The notes: generated by a model from the letters alone, not told the origin. Positions 1 to 6,532 are shown, counted from the stretch's first letter. The stretch: 7,208 bases of DNA from Brachyspira catarrhinii (GCF_005518285.1 NZ_SJDU01000089.1:1-7208); one strand, 5' to 3'. Numbers and translations are program-made.

Positions 1-1910
1 TGATACTTACCGCCTCTTTTCATCAATTCTTCATGAGTTCCCGATTCTATAATCTTTCCGTTTTCGACTACGCAAATATAAGTCGCCGTTTTTATAGTCG
101 ACAATCTATGAGCGATTACGAAAGTAGTCTGTAAATTAATGATTTCGTTTAAGGCTCTTTGAACATACATTTCGCTTTCCGTATCCAAAGCGCTTGTAGC
201 CTCGTCAAGTATAAGTATAGAAGGCTTTTTCAAAACCGCGCGCGCCAAAGCAATTCGTTGTCTCTGTCCGCCAGAAAGCATTATTCCTCTCGGTCCTATA
301 TGAGTGTCGTAGCCGTTCGGAAGTTTTACTATAAACTCGTCCGCATGAGCTATTTGCGCCGCTCTGATTAAATCCTCATCGTTCGCGTTTCTGTTGGCGT
401 ATAAAATATTTTCTCTAACCGTTCCGTAAAATAATATATTCTCCTGCGAAACTACTCCTATTTGATTTCTTAAACTTCTCGTATTCAATTCTTCGATATT
501 GATTCCGTCAAATCTTATGACTCCTTCGGTTGGAGAAAATAATTTTGGAAGCAAACTTATAAGCGTAGTTTTTCCTCCGCCAGAATTTCCAACGAAAGCC
601 ACGACATCTCCTTTTTTTACGCTCACATTAACGGGTCCCAAATGAAAAGGTTGAGTGTCGCTTCTTTTAGGATATTCAAAATGCACATTTTCAAAAGTTA
701 TCGAGCTTTCGATAGGTTTCATTTCTTTTTTGGTTTTATCGTCGACATTTTCCGCTGGCAAATCCATTATTTGAAAAACTCTTTGAGATATTCCTTTAGT
801 CATTTGCAAATTTATAAATATTCCCGATAAATCTCTAACGGGAGAGGAAATATTCAACATATAAAGCAAAAATCCCCATAAAAATTCAAACGGCATCTCT
901 CCGATAAAAATTAAATATCCGCCGTAAGCCAATATGGTAAGCATCGCCACTATCATTACAAGTTCCGTCATCGGTCTATTCAAAGCTTGTAGCAAAGACA
1001 TTTTTCTAACCAATTTAATATAATCCGCGTAAGCGTTTTTATATCTGTCGACTTCTTCTTCCTCTTTGGAAAATATTTTTATAACTTCTATTCCTCTTAT
1101 ATCTTCTTGCACTACGGAGGTTATATTTCCTAATAAATTCTGTTGAGCCGTCACTCTCGTCTTTATAAGTTTCGATACAAAATTTATTCCAAAAGCTATT
1201 AATGGAGCTGCGATAAAACATGCCAATGTAAGTTTAACATTTAAAATTAATAACGCGCATAGAGTCAATATTAAAGTTAGAGGAACGGTTATAAGATTAG
1301 GCAAAGTTCCAGATATAAAATTTTCTATAGTCGAAGATTCATTTAAAATCTTGCTTATTATATCTCCTTCTTTTTCCTGTTTATAATAGGCAATATCGGT
1401 ATTCATTAAACCTCTTAACATATCCGTGCGAACATCCTTTCCTATTTCCTGCGAAGTAAAAGAAAAAAGAAAAGTTTTTATATAATCGAAAGACACTCTA
1501 AAAATAACATAGAAAAATCCTATAAATATAATAAAAGCGAATTGAGCTATTATAACGGGATTAACCAAAGAATCCGCCGATAAAAAATGTTCCGCTATCT
1601 GTTTTGTGCTTATATTGGAAAGTTCATTAACGAAAGGAATTTTATCCAATATATCGACTCTTTTTCCGCCCGTAATCGCAATAGCCATCTGTCCGAAAAA
1701 AGGAGGAAGTATATTTATAATCGTATAAAATATGCTTATTGTGAAAGAAGGTATAAATAATTTCTTATGCCTCATCGCGTAAGATAATATTCTTTTATAA
1801 GGATGAGGTTCGACTTTGCCGTAATATTTTTTTAAATGTTCTTCGGTTACCGCGCCGTAATCGAAAGGTTTATTTTCTTTTTTAAAAAATTCTTTTATTT
1901 TTTTTATCAT
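1..1910 (-). CDS. MsbA-like ABC half-transporter (membrane + ATPase domains), C-terminus cut by window edge
   Basis: A continuous minus-strand frame of 636 codons starts at ATG 1910-1908 and is still open at base 1, so the last few residues are missing. An N-terminal membrane domain has about six hydrophobic segments (roughly 50-78, 115-140, 205-228, 229-247, 312-336, 343-366). It is followed by a complete ATPase domain: A-loop Tyr413, Walker A GNSGGGKT (441-448, K447), Q-loop Gln489, signature LSGGQ (545-549), Walker B ILILDE with Glu570, and H-loop His601. This is the fused exporter architecture of MsbA/LmrA-type proteins, which dimerise in the inner membrane and move lipids, lipid-linked sugars or drugs outward. 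The substrate cannot be read from sequence. The TM1-TM2 loop (about 80-115) looks long. AGGA at 1923-1920, nine bases upstream, supports the start. It lies 65 bases downstream of lolD on the same strand, which suits an envelope role. Lipid flippase is an inference; a multidrug exporter is the alternative. Confidence 0.93.
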   Translation of the reverse strand, partial: MIKKIKEFFKKENKPFDYGAVTEEHLKKYYGKVEPHPYKRILSYAMRHKKLFIPSFTISIFYTIINILPPFFGQMAIAITGGKRVDILDKIPFVNELSNISTKQIAEHFLSADSLVNPVIIAQFAFIIFIGFFYVIFRVSFDYIKTFLFSFTSQEIGKDVRTDMLRGLMNTDIAYYKQEKEGDIISKILNESSTIENFISGTLPNLITVPLTLILTLCALLILNVKLTLACFIAAPLIAFGINFVSKLIKTRVTAQQNLLGNITSVVQEDIRGIEVIKIFSKEEEEVDRYKNAYADYIKLVRKMSLLQALNRPMTELVMIVAMLTILAYGGYLIFIGEMPFEFLWGFLLYMLNISSPVRDLSGIFINLQMTKGISQRVFQIMDLPAENVDDKTKKEMKPIESSITFENVHFEYPKRSDTQPFHLGPVNVSVKKGDVVAFVGNSGGGKTTLISLLPKLFSPTEGVIRFDGINIEELNTRSLRNQIGVVSQENILFYGTVRENILYANRNANDEDLIRAAQIAHADEFIVKLPNGYDTHIGPRGIMLSGGQRQRIALARAVLKKPSILILDEATSALDTESEMYVQRALNEIINLQTTFVIAHRLSTIKTATYICVVENGKIIESGTHEELMKRGGKY

Positions 1911-1931
1911 TGCAATTATTCCTAATTTATT

Positions 1932-1944
1932 TGTAAAATTTACA
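1932..1944. repeat. Short perfect palindrome TGTAAA-A-TTTACA
   Basis: Two perfect 6-base inverted arms flank one central base, between lolD and the exporter gene. It lies downstream of the candidate -10 box, in what would be the exporter's leader. It could be a repressor operator or chance in AT-rich DNA. No known regulator is assigned. Confidence 0.25.
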
Positions 1945-1950
1945 TAATCA

Positions 1951-1979
1951 ATTTTATATCTTTATATTAAATATTTCAA
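1951..1979 (-). promoter_or_regulatory. Candidate promoter for the MsbA-like gene
   Basis: On the minus strand TTGAAA (1979-1974), 17 bases and TAAAAT (1956-1951) match sigma70-type spacing. The site overlaps the lolD stop codon and would start transcription about 35 bases before the exporter's start codon. The region is nearly all A/T, so a chance match is quite possible and read-through from lolD is the alternative. Confidence 0.35.
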
Positions 1980-2656
1980 TATTCGGACAGATTCTCTCCG
2001 TATTCGAGTTTTAATTTTCTATCCGCCATATTCGCTATGGAATTTGAATGAGTCACTATTATTAAAGAGGCTTTTGTTTTTTTAGTCATATTCCATAAAA
2101 GCTCTCGCACTATTTCGGCGTTTTTTTTATCCAAATTTCCCGTAGGCTCGTCAGCCAAAATCAATTTCGGATTATTTATTAAAGCCCTCGCAATCGCCAC
2201 TCTCTGCGCTTCTCCGCCCGAAAGTTCTCCAATTCTATGTTCTATTCTGTCTTTTAATCCGACAGTTTCAAGCAGATTTTCCGCTTTTTCTCTTGCAAGT
2301 TTTTTATGATATTTAAGCATTAAAGCTGGAATCATTACATTTTCTACGGCGCTAAATTCTCCAAGCAAATTATGAAACTGAAAAACATAACCGAGCGAAC
2401 TATTTCTAAAATGAGCGAGTTGTCCTTCGTTCATTTTATGAATATTATTTCCGTCAATATTTACTATTCCGTCCGTTATATTGTCGATTCCGCCGATTAG
2501 ATTTAAAAGAGTCGTTTTACCGCTTCCCGATTCTCCCGTTATCGCTAGTATTTCGTTTTTATATACTTTCAAATTTAGAGATTTAAGAACTTCCACTTTC
2601 GGAGGACCGATATAAGTTTTTGAAAGATTTTCTATATTTATCAACGCTTCATTCAT
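1976..2656 (-). CDS. lolD: LolD, ATPase of the lipoprotein-releasing ABC complex
   Basis: A complete 226-residue cytoplasmic ABC ATPase. Visible motifs are Walker A GESGSGKT (41-48), a Q-loop in FQFHNLL (Gln93), signature LSGGE (145-149), Walker B LILADE with Glu170, D-loop NLD (174-176) and switch His203. The stretch around 92-110 (FQFHNLLGEFSAVENV) closely resembles the same region of Escherichia coli LolD and separates it from MacB- or FtsE-type relatives. LolD powers extraction of outer-membrane lipoproteins from the inner membrane by the LolC/E permeases and hands them to LolA. It starts inside the permease gene's 3' end: its ATG (2656-2654) precedes the permease TGA (2651-2649), so the genes overlap by 8 bases. 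A strong GGAGG (2670-2666) sits nine bases upstream within the permease coding sequence. Length and motifs are normal for the family. MacB/LolD-type efflux is a minor alternative. Confidence 0.95.
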   Translation of the reverse strand: MNEALINIENLSKTYIGPPKVEVLKSLNLKVYKNEILAITGESGSGKTTLLNLIGGIDNITDGIVNIDGNNIHKMNEGQLAHFRNSSLGYVFQFHNLLGEFSAVENVMIPALMLKYHKKLAREKAENLLETVGLKDRIEHRIGELSGGEAQRVAIARALINNPKLILADEPTGNLDKKNAEIVRELLWNMTKKTKASLIIVTHSNSIANMADRKLKLEYGENLSEY

Positions 2657-3959
2657 ACCTTAATACCTCCGCTGGCTTATATTTGCTCGCTATATACGCG
2701 GGAATAATGGCGAAAATAACAGAAAGCAAAAATGAAATCGAACCTACCATAATCACTTGATTAATATGTATTATCGAAGGAAGTCCTCCGCTCACATAAT
2801 AAATATCTGAAGGGAAAAAATCTGGAACAATCGGAACGGTTATCGAAGAGCTTATATGAGAAGGAATAAACCAAATAATATTGACTATAAATTGCGAAAC
2901 ATATCTAATCGCTTCCAAAGTCTCGTTTACATAATTTGCAAGCAGTATTCCGAAAATAACTCCAAATATAGTTCCAATCGCTCCTATAATCGCTCCTTCC
3001 AAAAAGAAAACTTGCGCAACATTCGAAGGTTTTAATCCCAAAGTTTTTATTATAGCAATATCTCTTCTTTTATCTTTTACGAAAATTATTTGACTCGAAG
3101 CAATATTCAAAGCCGCTATCAATATAATGAATGAAAGTATTAAACCCAACATTAATTTTTCCGTTTGAAGCGCCTGAAAAAAATTTCTGTCGAATAACAT
3201 CCAAGGCATAACATTATAAAATTCTTTCAAAGCCAAATCCAAATCTCTTGCCACTTTATCCGCGTTAAAAAAATTTCTCACTTTAACGGCGATTCCCGTG
3301 ACGGCGTTATCGTATCCAACCATAGCCTGTCCAGTTTTCAAAGGAACGATTACCATTCTGCTGTCGTATTCGTAATAACCCGTTTTGTATATTCCTTTTA
3401 TAGTGAAAGTGTTTTTTTGAGGACGAAATCCTTTTTCAAAACTGCCTGAAGCCGAAACGATATCTATCGTATCTCCAACCGAAAGCGCGTAATCGAAAGC
3501 CATTTCCGAACCGATAAGCGCCTCGTTGCTTGCCATAGATTTATTATTTCCTTCTATAAAACTGAAATATTTAATAAAATCTTTATCCGTTGAAAATATA
3601 TTGTCTTCAAAAGAACGAACGGTTATTAAAGTGGTAAAGCTGTAAGTTCGCATTATGCATGGCAAAACTATATAAGGATATAAACTCGTTATTTCCTTAT
3701 TGTCTTTTATATTGTCAATTACATAATTATAATCGGTTAGCGGCTGGTCCGAGTAAGCGCTGATATTTATATGCGCCCTCATTCCGAGTATTTTATCTCT
3801 TATATCGTCCTGAAAACCGTTCATTACCGATAAAACCGTTATCATTACCATATCGCCGACTAAAATTCCCAATATGCATATTACCGTAATAATCGAAACG
3901 AATGAAAATTTCTTTTTAGCCTTTAGGTATCTTATACCGAGCATTAATTCTAATCTCAA
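2649..3959 (-). CDS. lolC/lolE: LolC/LolE-family lipoprotein-releasing permease (TTG start)
   Basis: A 436-residue inner-membrane protein with the LolC/E layout: TM1 about 20-46, a large periplasmic domain about 47-268, TM2 about 269-293, a cytoplasmic coupling segment KDKRRDIAIIKTLGLKP (295-311), TM3 about 315-345 and TM4 about 401-425, ending in AEVLRYE like the E. coli proteins. It extracts lipoproteins from the outer leaflet of the inner membrane, driven by LolD next door. Only one permease gene is present here, so it may work as a homodimer or pair with a partner elsewhere; LolC versus LolE cannot be settled. The TM3-TM4 loop (about 346-400) is longer than I recall for E. coli LolC and contains a hydrophobic stretch. 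The start is TTG (3959-3957): AAGGAG (3970-3965) is five bases before it, whereas the first ATG (3944, residue 6) would be 20 bases from that site. It has its own strong promoter. Confidence 0.93.
   Translation of the reverse strand: MRLELMLGIRYLKAKKKFSFVSIITVICILGILVGDMVMITVLSVMNGFQDDIRDKILGMRAHINISAYSDQPLTDYNYVIDNIKDNKEITSLYPYIVLPCIMRTYSFTTLITVRSFEDNIFSTDKDFIKYFSFIEGNNKSMASNEALIGSEMAFDYALSVGDTIDIVSASGSFEKGFRPQKNTFTIKGIYKTGYYEYDSRMVIVPLKTGQAMVGYDNAVTGIAVKVRNFFNADKVARDLDLALKEFYNVMPWMLFDRNFFQALQTEKLMLGLILSFIILIAALNIASSQIIFVKDKRRDIAIIKTLGLKPSNVAQVFFLEGAIIGAIGTIFGVIFGILLANYVNETLEAIRYVSQFIVNIIWFIPSHISSSITVPIVPDFFPSDIYYVSGGLPSIIHINQVIMVGSISFLLSVIFAIIPAYIASKYKPAEVLRYE
2666..2670 (-). promoter_or_regulatory. 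Ribosome binding site of lolD inside the permease gene
   Basis: GGAGG lies nine bases before the lolD ATG and is read as part of the codons for the permease's last residues. With the 8-base overlap this points to translational coupling, keeping permease and ATPase in proportion. Confidence 0.75.
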
Positions 3960-3964
3960 AATAG

Positions 3965-3970
3965 CTCCTT
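3965..3970 (-). promoter_or_regulatory. Ribosome binding site that decides the TTG start of lolC/E
   Basis: AAGGAG ends five bases before TTG 3959-3957 but 20 bases before the first in-frame ATG at 3944. The spacing favours the TTG start and adds MRLEL, which resembles the N-termini of LolC/E proteins. Confidence 0.75.
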
Positions 3971-3996
3971 GATTTTTAGTTTTAATTTAGTTTAAT

Positions 3997-4025
3997 ATTA
4001 TATATAAATATAAATTACTATGCAA
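3997..4025 (-). promoter_or_regulatory. Promoter of lolC/E-lolD
   Basis: On the minus strand TTGCAT (4025-4020), a 17-base spacer and a perfect TATAAT (4002-3997). Transcription would begin near 3990, giving a leader of about 30 bases that contains the AAGGAG site. It lies between the zinc-ribbon gene and lolC/E, so the Lol pair can be expressed independently of the genes upstream. Confidence 0.65.
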
Positions 4026-4034
4026 ATATTTTTA

Positions 4035-4220
4035 TCAACTTTTTCCTCTGCATTTTTTACACCAAGATTGATTTCTTATATTTACATCTCCCATATTTCT
4101 AAATCCAAAATCGCTTAAAGGTTTTTCTTCTTTGCAATTAGGGCAAATACGAGTTGGCTCTTTTCCATTATAGCCGCTTGATTGTATAATTGGTCTTTTT
4201 GAATTTTCTATTTTACTCAT
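4035..4220 (-). CDS. Small four-cysteine zinc-ribbon protein, function unknown
   Basis: A 61-residue protein with two CxxC knuckles, CPNC (26-29) and CKKC (54-57), separated by 24 residues. The first is followed by KEEKPLSDFGFR. A CxxC...KPLSxF...CKxC pattern of this kind occurs as a zinc ribbon ahead of HNH nuclease domains in phage and bacterial proteins, but no HNH domain follows here. It is therefore a stand-alone ribbon that probably binds one zinc ion and perhaps nucleic acid or a protein partner. The N-terminal 25 residues look unstructured, with basic and polar residues. AGGAG (4232-4228), seven bases before the ATG, gives a textbook ribosome site and supports it as a real gene despite its size. 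It sits 71 bases after dam and 75 bases before lolC/E, each gap holding a candidate promoter, so it may be its own unit. No signal peptide or membrane segment is visible. Confidence 0.8.
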   Translation of the reverse strand: MSKIENSKRPIIQSSGYNGKEPTRICPNCKEEKPLSDFGFRNMGDVNIRNQSWCKKCRGKS

Positions 4221-4244
4221 TTAATTTCTCCTAAAATAAAAATT

Positions 4245-4273
4245 AATATAAAAACTATATAAAAAATATTCAA
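4245..4273 (-). promoter_or_regulatory. Candidate promoter of the zinc-ribbon gene
   Basis: On the minus strand TTGAAT (4273-4268), 17 bases and TATATT (4250-4245), placing the transcript start a few bases before the AGGAG ribosome site. The DNA is almost purely A/T, which lowers confidence; read-through from dam is the alternative. Confidence 0.4.
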
Positions 4274-4291
4274 TTTTTTAAATAAGTTAAT

Positions 4292-5158
4292 TTAATAGTT
4301 TCCCTTTATAATAAGACTAGTTATACATCCTCTTTTGTCGCCTTTGCAATTTATCGCCCTTTTTGAACGGACTTCTATTATTTCAAAGTCTTTATATAAT
4401 TCTTTTATAAAATCGGTATTTGAATTGCTTTGTAAAACTTTTACTCCTTCAAAATCAAGCGTTTTAAATAATTCGTAAAGTCTTATTTGTTCGTTTGCCA
4501 AAAAATTATCGGTATAGCCAACAAAACTTGAAGTTTTATTAAGCGGAAAATAAGGCGGGTCGAAATATATGAAATCGTATTTTCTGGCTTTCAACGATAC
4601 CGCTTCAAAATCTTTATTCGTTATATTCACATTTTTTAAGGCTTTATTGACGGAAAAAATCAATTCTCTATCGTAGATTTTAGGATTTTTATAACTTCCC
4701 ATTGGAGTATTAAAATTTCCTTTCGCATTATATCGGCAAAGTCCGTTAAAGCAGGTTTTATTAAGATAAATAAATCTCGCCGCTCGAAAAACTTCGCTTA
4801 AAGAATAAAAATTTGCATTCCTATCAAGATTACGAATTCTATAAAAATATTCTTTATTATGATTTATCTTCAAAATTTCCAATTCTTCCAAAAGTTTGTT
4901 CGGATTAATTTTTATTTGTTTATAAGCGTTGATTAATTCAAAATTTTTATCGTTAAGATATATTTTTTTAGAATTTAATATTTTATGATTTTTAAGATAA
5001 AAAAATAAAGCTCCGCCTCCGACAAAAGGCTCGAAATAAGAATTAAAATTTTTTGGAATAAACGGCATTAAAGAATTTATTAATCCATTTTTTCCGCCCG
5101 CCCATTTTACGAAAGGTTTAGCACTAGCACTAAAATTAAATTTTTTTAAATTTGTCAT
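4292..5158 (-). CDS. dam: Dam-type DNA adenine-N6 methyltransferase (D12 class)
   Basis: A complete 288-residue methylase in the alpha-class order of E. coli Dam and DpnM. It has motif X FVKWAGGK (16-23), the S-adenosylmethionine loop FEPFVGGGALFF (42-53), the central block RFIYLNKTCFNGLCRYN (128-144) typical of GATC-type enzymes, and catalytic DPPY (200-203). It transfers a methyl group from S-adenosylmethionine to adenine N6. GATC is the usual target of this family, but specificity here is inferred. No restriction enzyme gene is adjacent, so in this window it is an orphan methylase. Its ATG directly follows the TAA of the glycosyltransferase gene with no intervening base. Its ribosome site must lie inside that gene; a weak GGAAAG is at 5174-5169. 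Co-transcription and coupled translation are likely. GATC itself is absent from the whole window. Phage ancestry is possible but not shown. Confidence 0.95.
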   Translation of the reverse strand: MTNLKKFNFSASAKPFVKWAGGKNGLINSLMPFIPKNFNSYFEPFVGGGALFFYLKNHKILNSKKIYLNDKNFELINAYKQIKINPNKLLEELEILKINHNKEYFYRIRNLDRNANFYSLSEVFRAARFIYLNKTCFNGLCRYNAKGNFNTPMGSYKNPKIYDRELIFSVNKALKNVNITNKDFEAVSLKARKYDFIYFDPPYFPLNKTSSFVGYTDNFLANEQIRLYELFKTLDFEGVKVLQSNSNTDFIKELYKDFEIIEVRSKRAINCKGDKRGCITSLIIKGNY

Positions 5159-6274
5159 TTATAAAATACTTTCCGCTATGTAATTAACTATTTTCTCTCT
5201 AACATTTCTGCCGTAATAATCGAATTGATTTTCTCTGATTTTAATCAAATTTTCTCGGTTGTTTTCCAAAAGAGCGTCTATTTTATCAAAAATATCGTCC
5301 GTTGTATCTGCGCTATAACCCAAACCGTTTTGTTGAAGATATATCGGATTTTCTTCTTCCTGCCCGGGCAAAGCTCCCATTGAAATAACGGGAATTAGGC
5401 AATTAATCGCTTCTATTATAGCTGTCGGTCCCGCTCTCGTTATCAATATATCGTTTTCTACAAATAACTTCGGCAATTCTTGAGTGTATCCGATTATTGT
5501 CGGAGCGTAGCTTTTTGAAGAAAAAAAGTTTGTGGTTTTATCGAAAGTTTTTTTATTTCTTCCGCAAACTATAGTAACTTCGCAATTAAATCTTTCATAC
5601 AATTTTTTTATTATATAAATAAGCCTTTTATTTTTTTCGGAGTTATTAAGAATCAAAATTTTCAATTTTCCGTTTATATTAGTTTTCTCTCTTATTTTTT
5701 CTTTTGAATCCACAGCTGGTTTGAATCCTTCGCGCACGGGAAGTCCGAAAGTCATTATTTTTTCTTTGTCGATTCCATTTTTTATCATATATTCGGAAGC
5801 CTCTTTTGAAGGACTTATAATTTTATCAGCTCTATTGTCGAACCAAATTCTCGTGATAGTTATTAAATCGGTGATTATTATGAAAAATTTGATATTCAAT
5901 TTTTTCTTTTCTATTATATTAAGCAAACTTCCGCTAAACAAAGGATGAACATTTATAATCAAATCAGGTTTATATTCTTTAATAATTTTCAAAAATCTTC
6001 TTTTTATGCTGAAAGAATTATTTTTATTTAGAAAATCTTTATTCTTAAAAGAAAATCTAAAAATCTTATTCCATAAATTAGGAAAATATTTTACGCAAGT
6101 GTTGTAAAGTCGCTCCGCCGCTATAAATTCCGCTCCGCCCAAAGTGAAACCGTTTATAACCTTGCATTCGATTTTTTCTTTATATAATTTTTCAAACGAC
6201 TGCATCAAAGCCGTATGAACGCTTTTATGTCCATGTCCCGTATATTCGGAAGATATAATTAATATCTTTTTCAT
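5159..6274 (-). CDS. MGDG-synthase-type glycosyltransferase (diacylglycerol glycosyltransferase, GT28)
   Basis: A complete 371-residue GT-B fold enzyme. The N-terminal MGDG-synthase domain shows ILIISSEYTGHGHKS (4-18), PDLIINVHPLFSG (103-115), TDLITITRIWFDNRADKIISPS (135-156, the family's TDL...W...D...PS block) and GLPVREGF (177-184). The C-terminal sugar-nucleotide half shows RAGPTAIIEA (280-289) and PGQEEENP (303-310), both strongly conserved in plant MGDG synthases and bacterial UgtP-like enzymes. It probably transfers galactose or glucose from a UDP-sugar to diacylglycerol at the cytoplasmic face of the inner membrane, making a glycolipid; the sugar cannot be told from sequence. The usual glycine-rich GGGH start of the domain reads GHGH here. 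There is no signal peptide or TM segment, consistent with peripheral membrane attachment. AAAGG (6286-6282), seven bases before ATG 6274, and a consensus promoter support start and expression. It is the first gene of a probable unit with dam. A MurG-like role is less likely. Confidence 0.9.
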   Translation of the reverse strand: MKKILIISSEYTGHGHKSVHTALMQSFEKLYKEKIECKVINGFTLGGAEFIAAERLYNTCVKYFPNLWNKIFRFSFKNKDFLNKNNSFSIKRRFLKIIKEYKPDLIINVHPLFSGSLLNIIEKKKLNIKFFIIITDLITITRIWFDNRADKIISPSKEASEYMIKNGIDKEKIMTFGLPVREGFKPAVDSKEKIREKTNINGKLKILILNNSEKNKRLIYIIKKLYERFNCEVTIVCGRNKKTFDKTTNFFSSKSYAPTIIGYTQELPKLFVENDILITRAGPTAIIEAINCLIPVISMGALPGQEEENPIYLQQNGLGYSADTTDDIFDKIDALLENNRENLIKIRENQFDYYGRNVREKIVNYIAESIL

Positions 6275-6315
6275 ATAAAAACCTTTATCAAAATTTATTA
6301 TTAAAAATTTTTTAT

Positions 6316-6344
6316 ATTATACTTAAACGAAAATCTTTTGTCAA
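6316..6344 (-). promoter_or_regulatory. Consensus sigma70-type promoter of the glycosyltransferase-dam unit
   Basis: On the minus strand a perfect TTGACA (6344-6339), exactly 17 bases, and a perfect TATAAT (6321-6316). Transcription would start near 6309, leaving a leader of about 35 bases with the AAAGG ribosome site. This is the strongest promoter in the window and implies high basal expression. Confidence 0.85.
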
Positions 6345-6383
6345 TTATGGAATATTTGAACCGCATATAAAACAAAAAATGTA

Positions 6384-6475
6384 TGTCATTCGCCCTGCGT
6401 CTCTGTGGAAAGCCATTTGTTATAATAAAAGCGCAATTTCAAAAATAGATTGCCACGCCATCGCTCGCAATGACA
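6384..6475. repeat. GC-rich imperfect inverted-repeat element (REP/MITE-like) in the divergent gap
   Basis: The ends are a perfect 7-base inverted pair, TGTCATT (6384-6390) and AATGACA (6469-6475). Inside them, GTGG (6405-6408) faces CCAC (6453-6456), with the intervening bases only partly paired. The reverse complement of the right arm begins TGTCATTGCGAGCG and continues to GTGGCAAT. Dispersed repeats with a GTCATTGCGAG...GTGGCAATC-like core occur in several unrelated bacterial genomes, and I recognise this as that type. The left arm looks more degenerate. The arms are clearly richer in G/C than the DNA around them. The loop (6409-6452) holds a TATAAT box. No open reading frame or transposase is present, so it would be non-autonomous if mobile. 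Copy number cannot be judged from one window. Confidence 0.65.
6418..6426 (+). promoter_or_regulatory. Candidate extended -10 promoter for the HD gene, inside the repeat loop
   Basis: TGTTATAAT is a perfect TATAAT preceded by the TGn extension, which can compensate for a missing -35 box; none is visible at the right distance. The transcript would begin near 6433 and run about 100 bases to the HD gene start, carrying the repeat's right arm. No better plus-strand promoter was seen in the gap. Confidence 0.4.
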
Positions 6476-6532
6476 ACAACTATACGAATTTTAAAACTTG
6501 ATTTTTTATCAAATGAAATTAAAATTATATTC

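Noticed and set aside
159..371. Plus-strand open frame of 70 codons
   Set aside because: It lies wholly inside the ATPase domain of the MsbA-like gene, which has all its motifs in frame on the other strand; the product is Arg/Ser/Tyr-rich with no recognisable fold.
642..830. Plus-strand open frame of 62 codons
   Set aside because: Antisense to the exporter's linker and membrane domain, no ribosome site, no protein-like features beyond what reverse reading gives.
1039..1221. Minus-strand open frame of 60 codons
   Set aside because: An out-of-phase shadow within the exporter's membrane domain, whose own frame is uninterrupted.
4255..4275. Possible A/T-only hairpin downstream of dam as a terminator
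   Set aside because: The arms are purely A and T with no G-C pairs, and such structures are expected by chance in this DNA.
5118..5131. Tandem AGCACT-like duplication near the start of dam
   Set aside because: Only two short units within codons for Ser-Ala-Ser-Ala; no sign of a phase-variable tract.
5721..5948. Plus-strand hydrophobic open frame of 75 codons
   Set aside because: Antisense to the conserved TDL...W...D block of the glycosyltransferase; the hydrophobicity comes from reverse reading of Lys- and Asp-rich codons.
6498..6512. TTGAT-TTTTT-ATCAA small inverted repeat upstream of the HD gene
   Set aside because: A five-base A/T-rich stem with no conserved context; too weak for a terminator or operator call.
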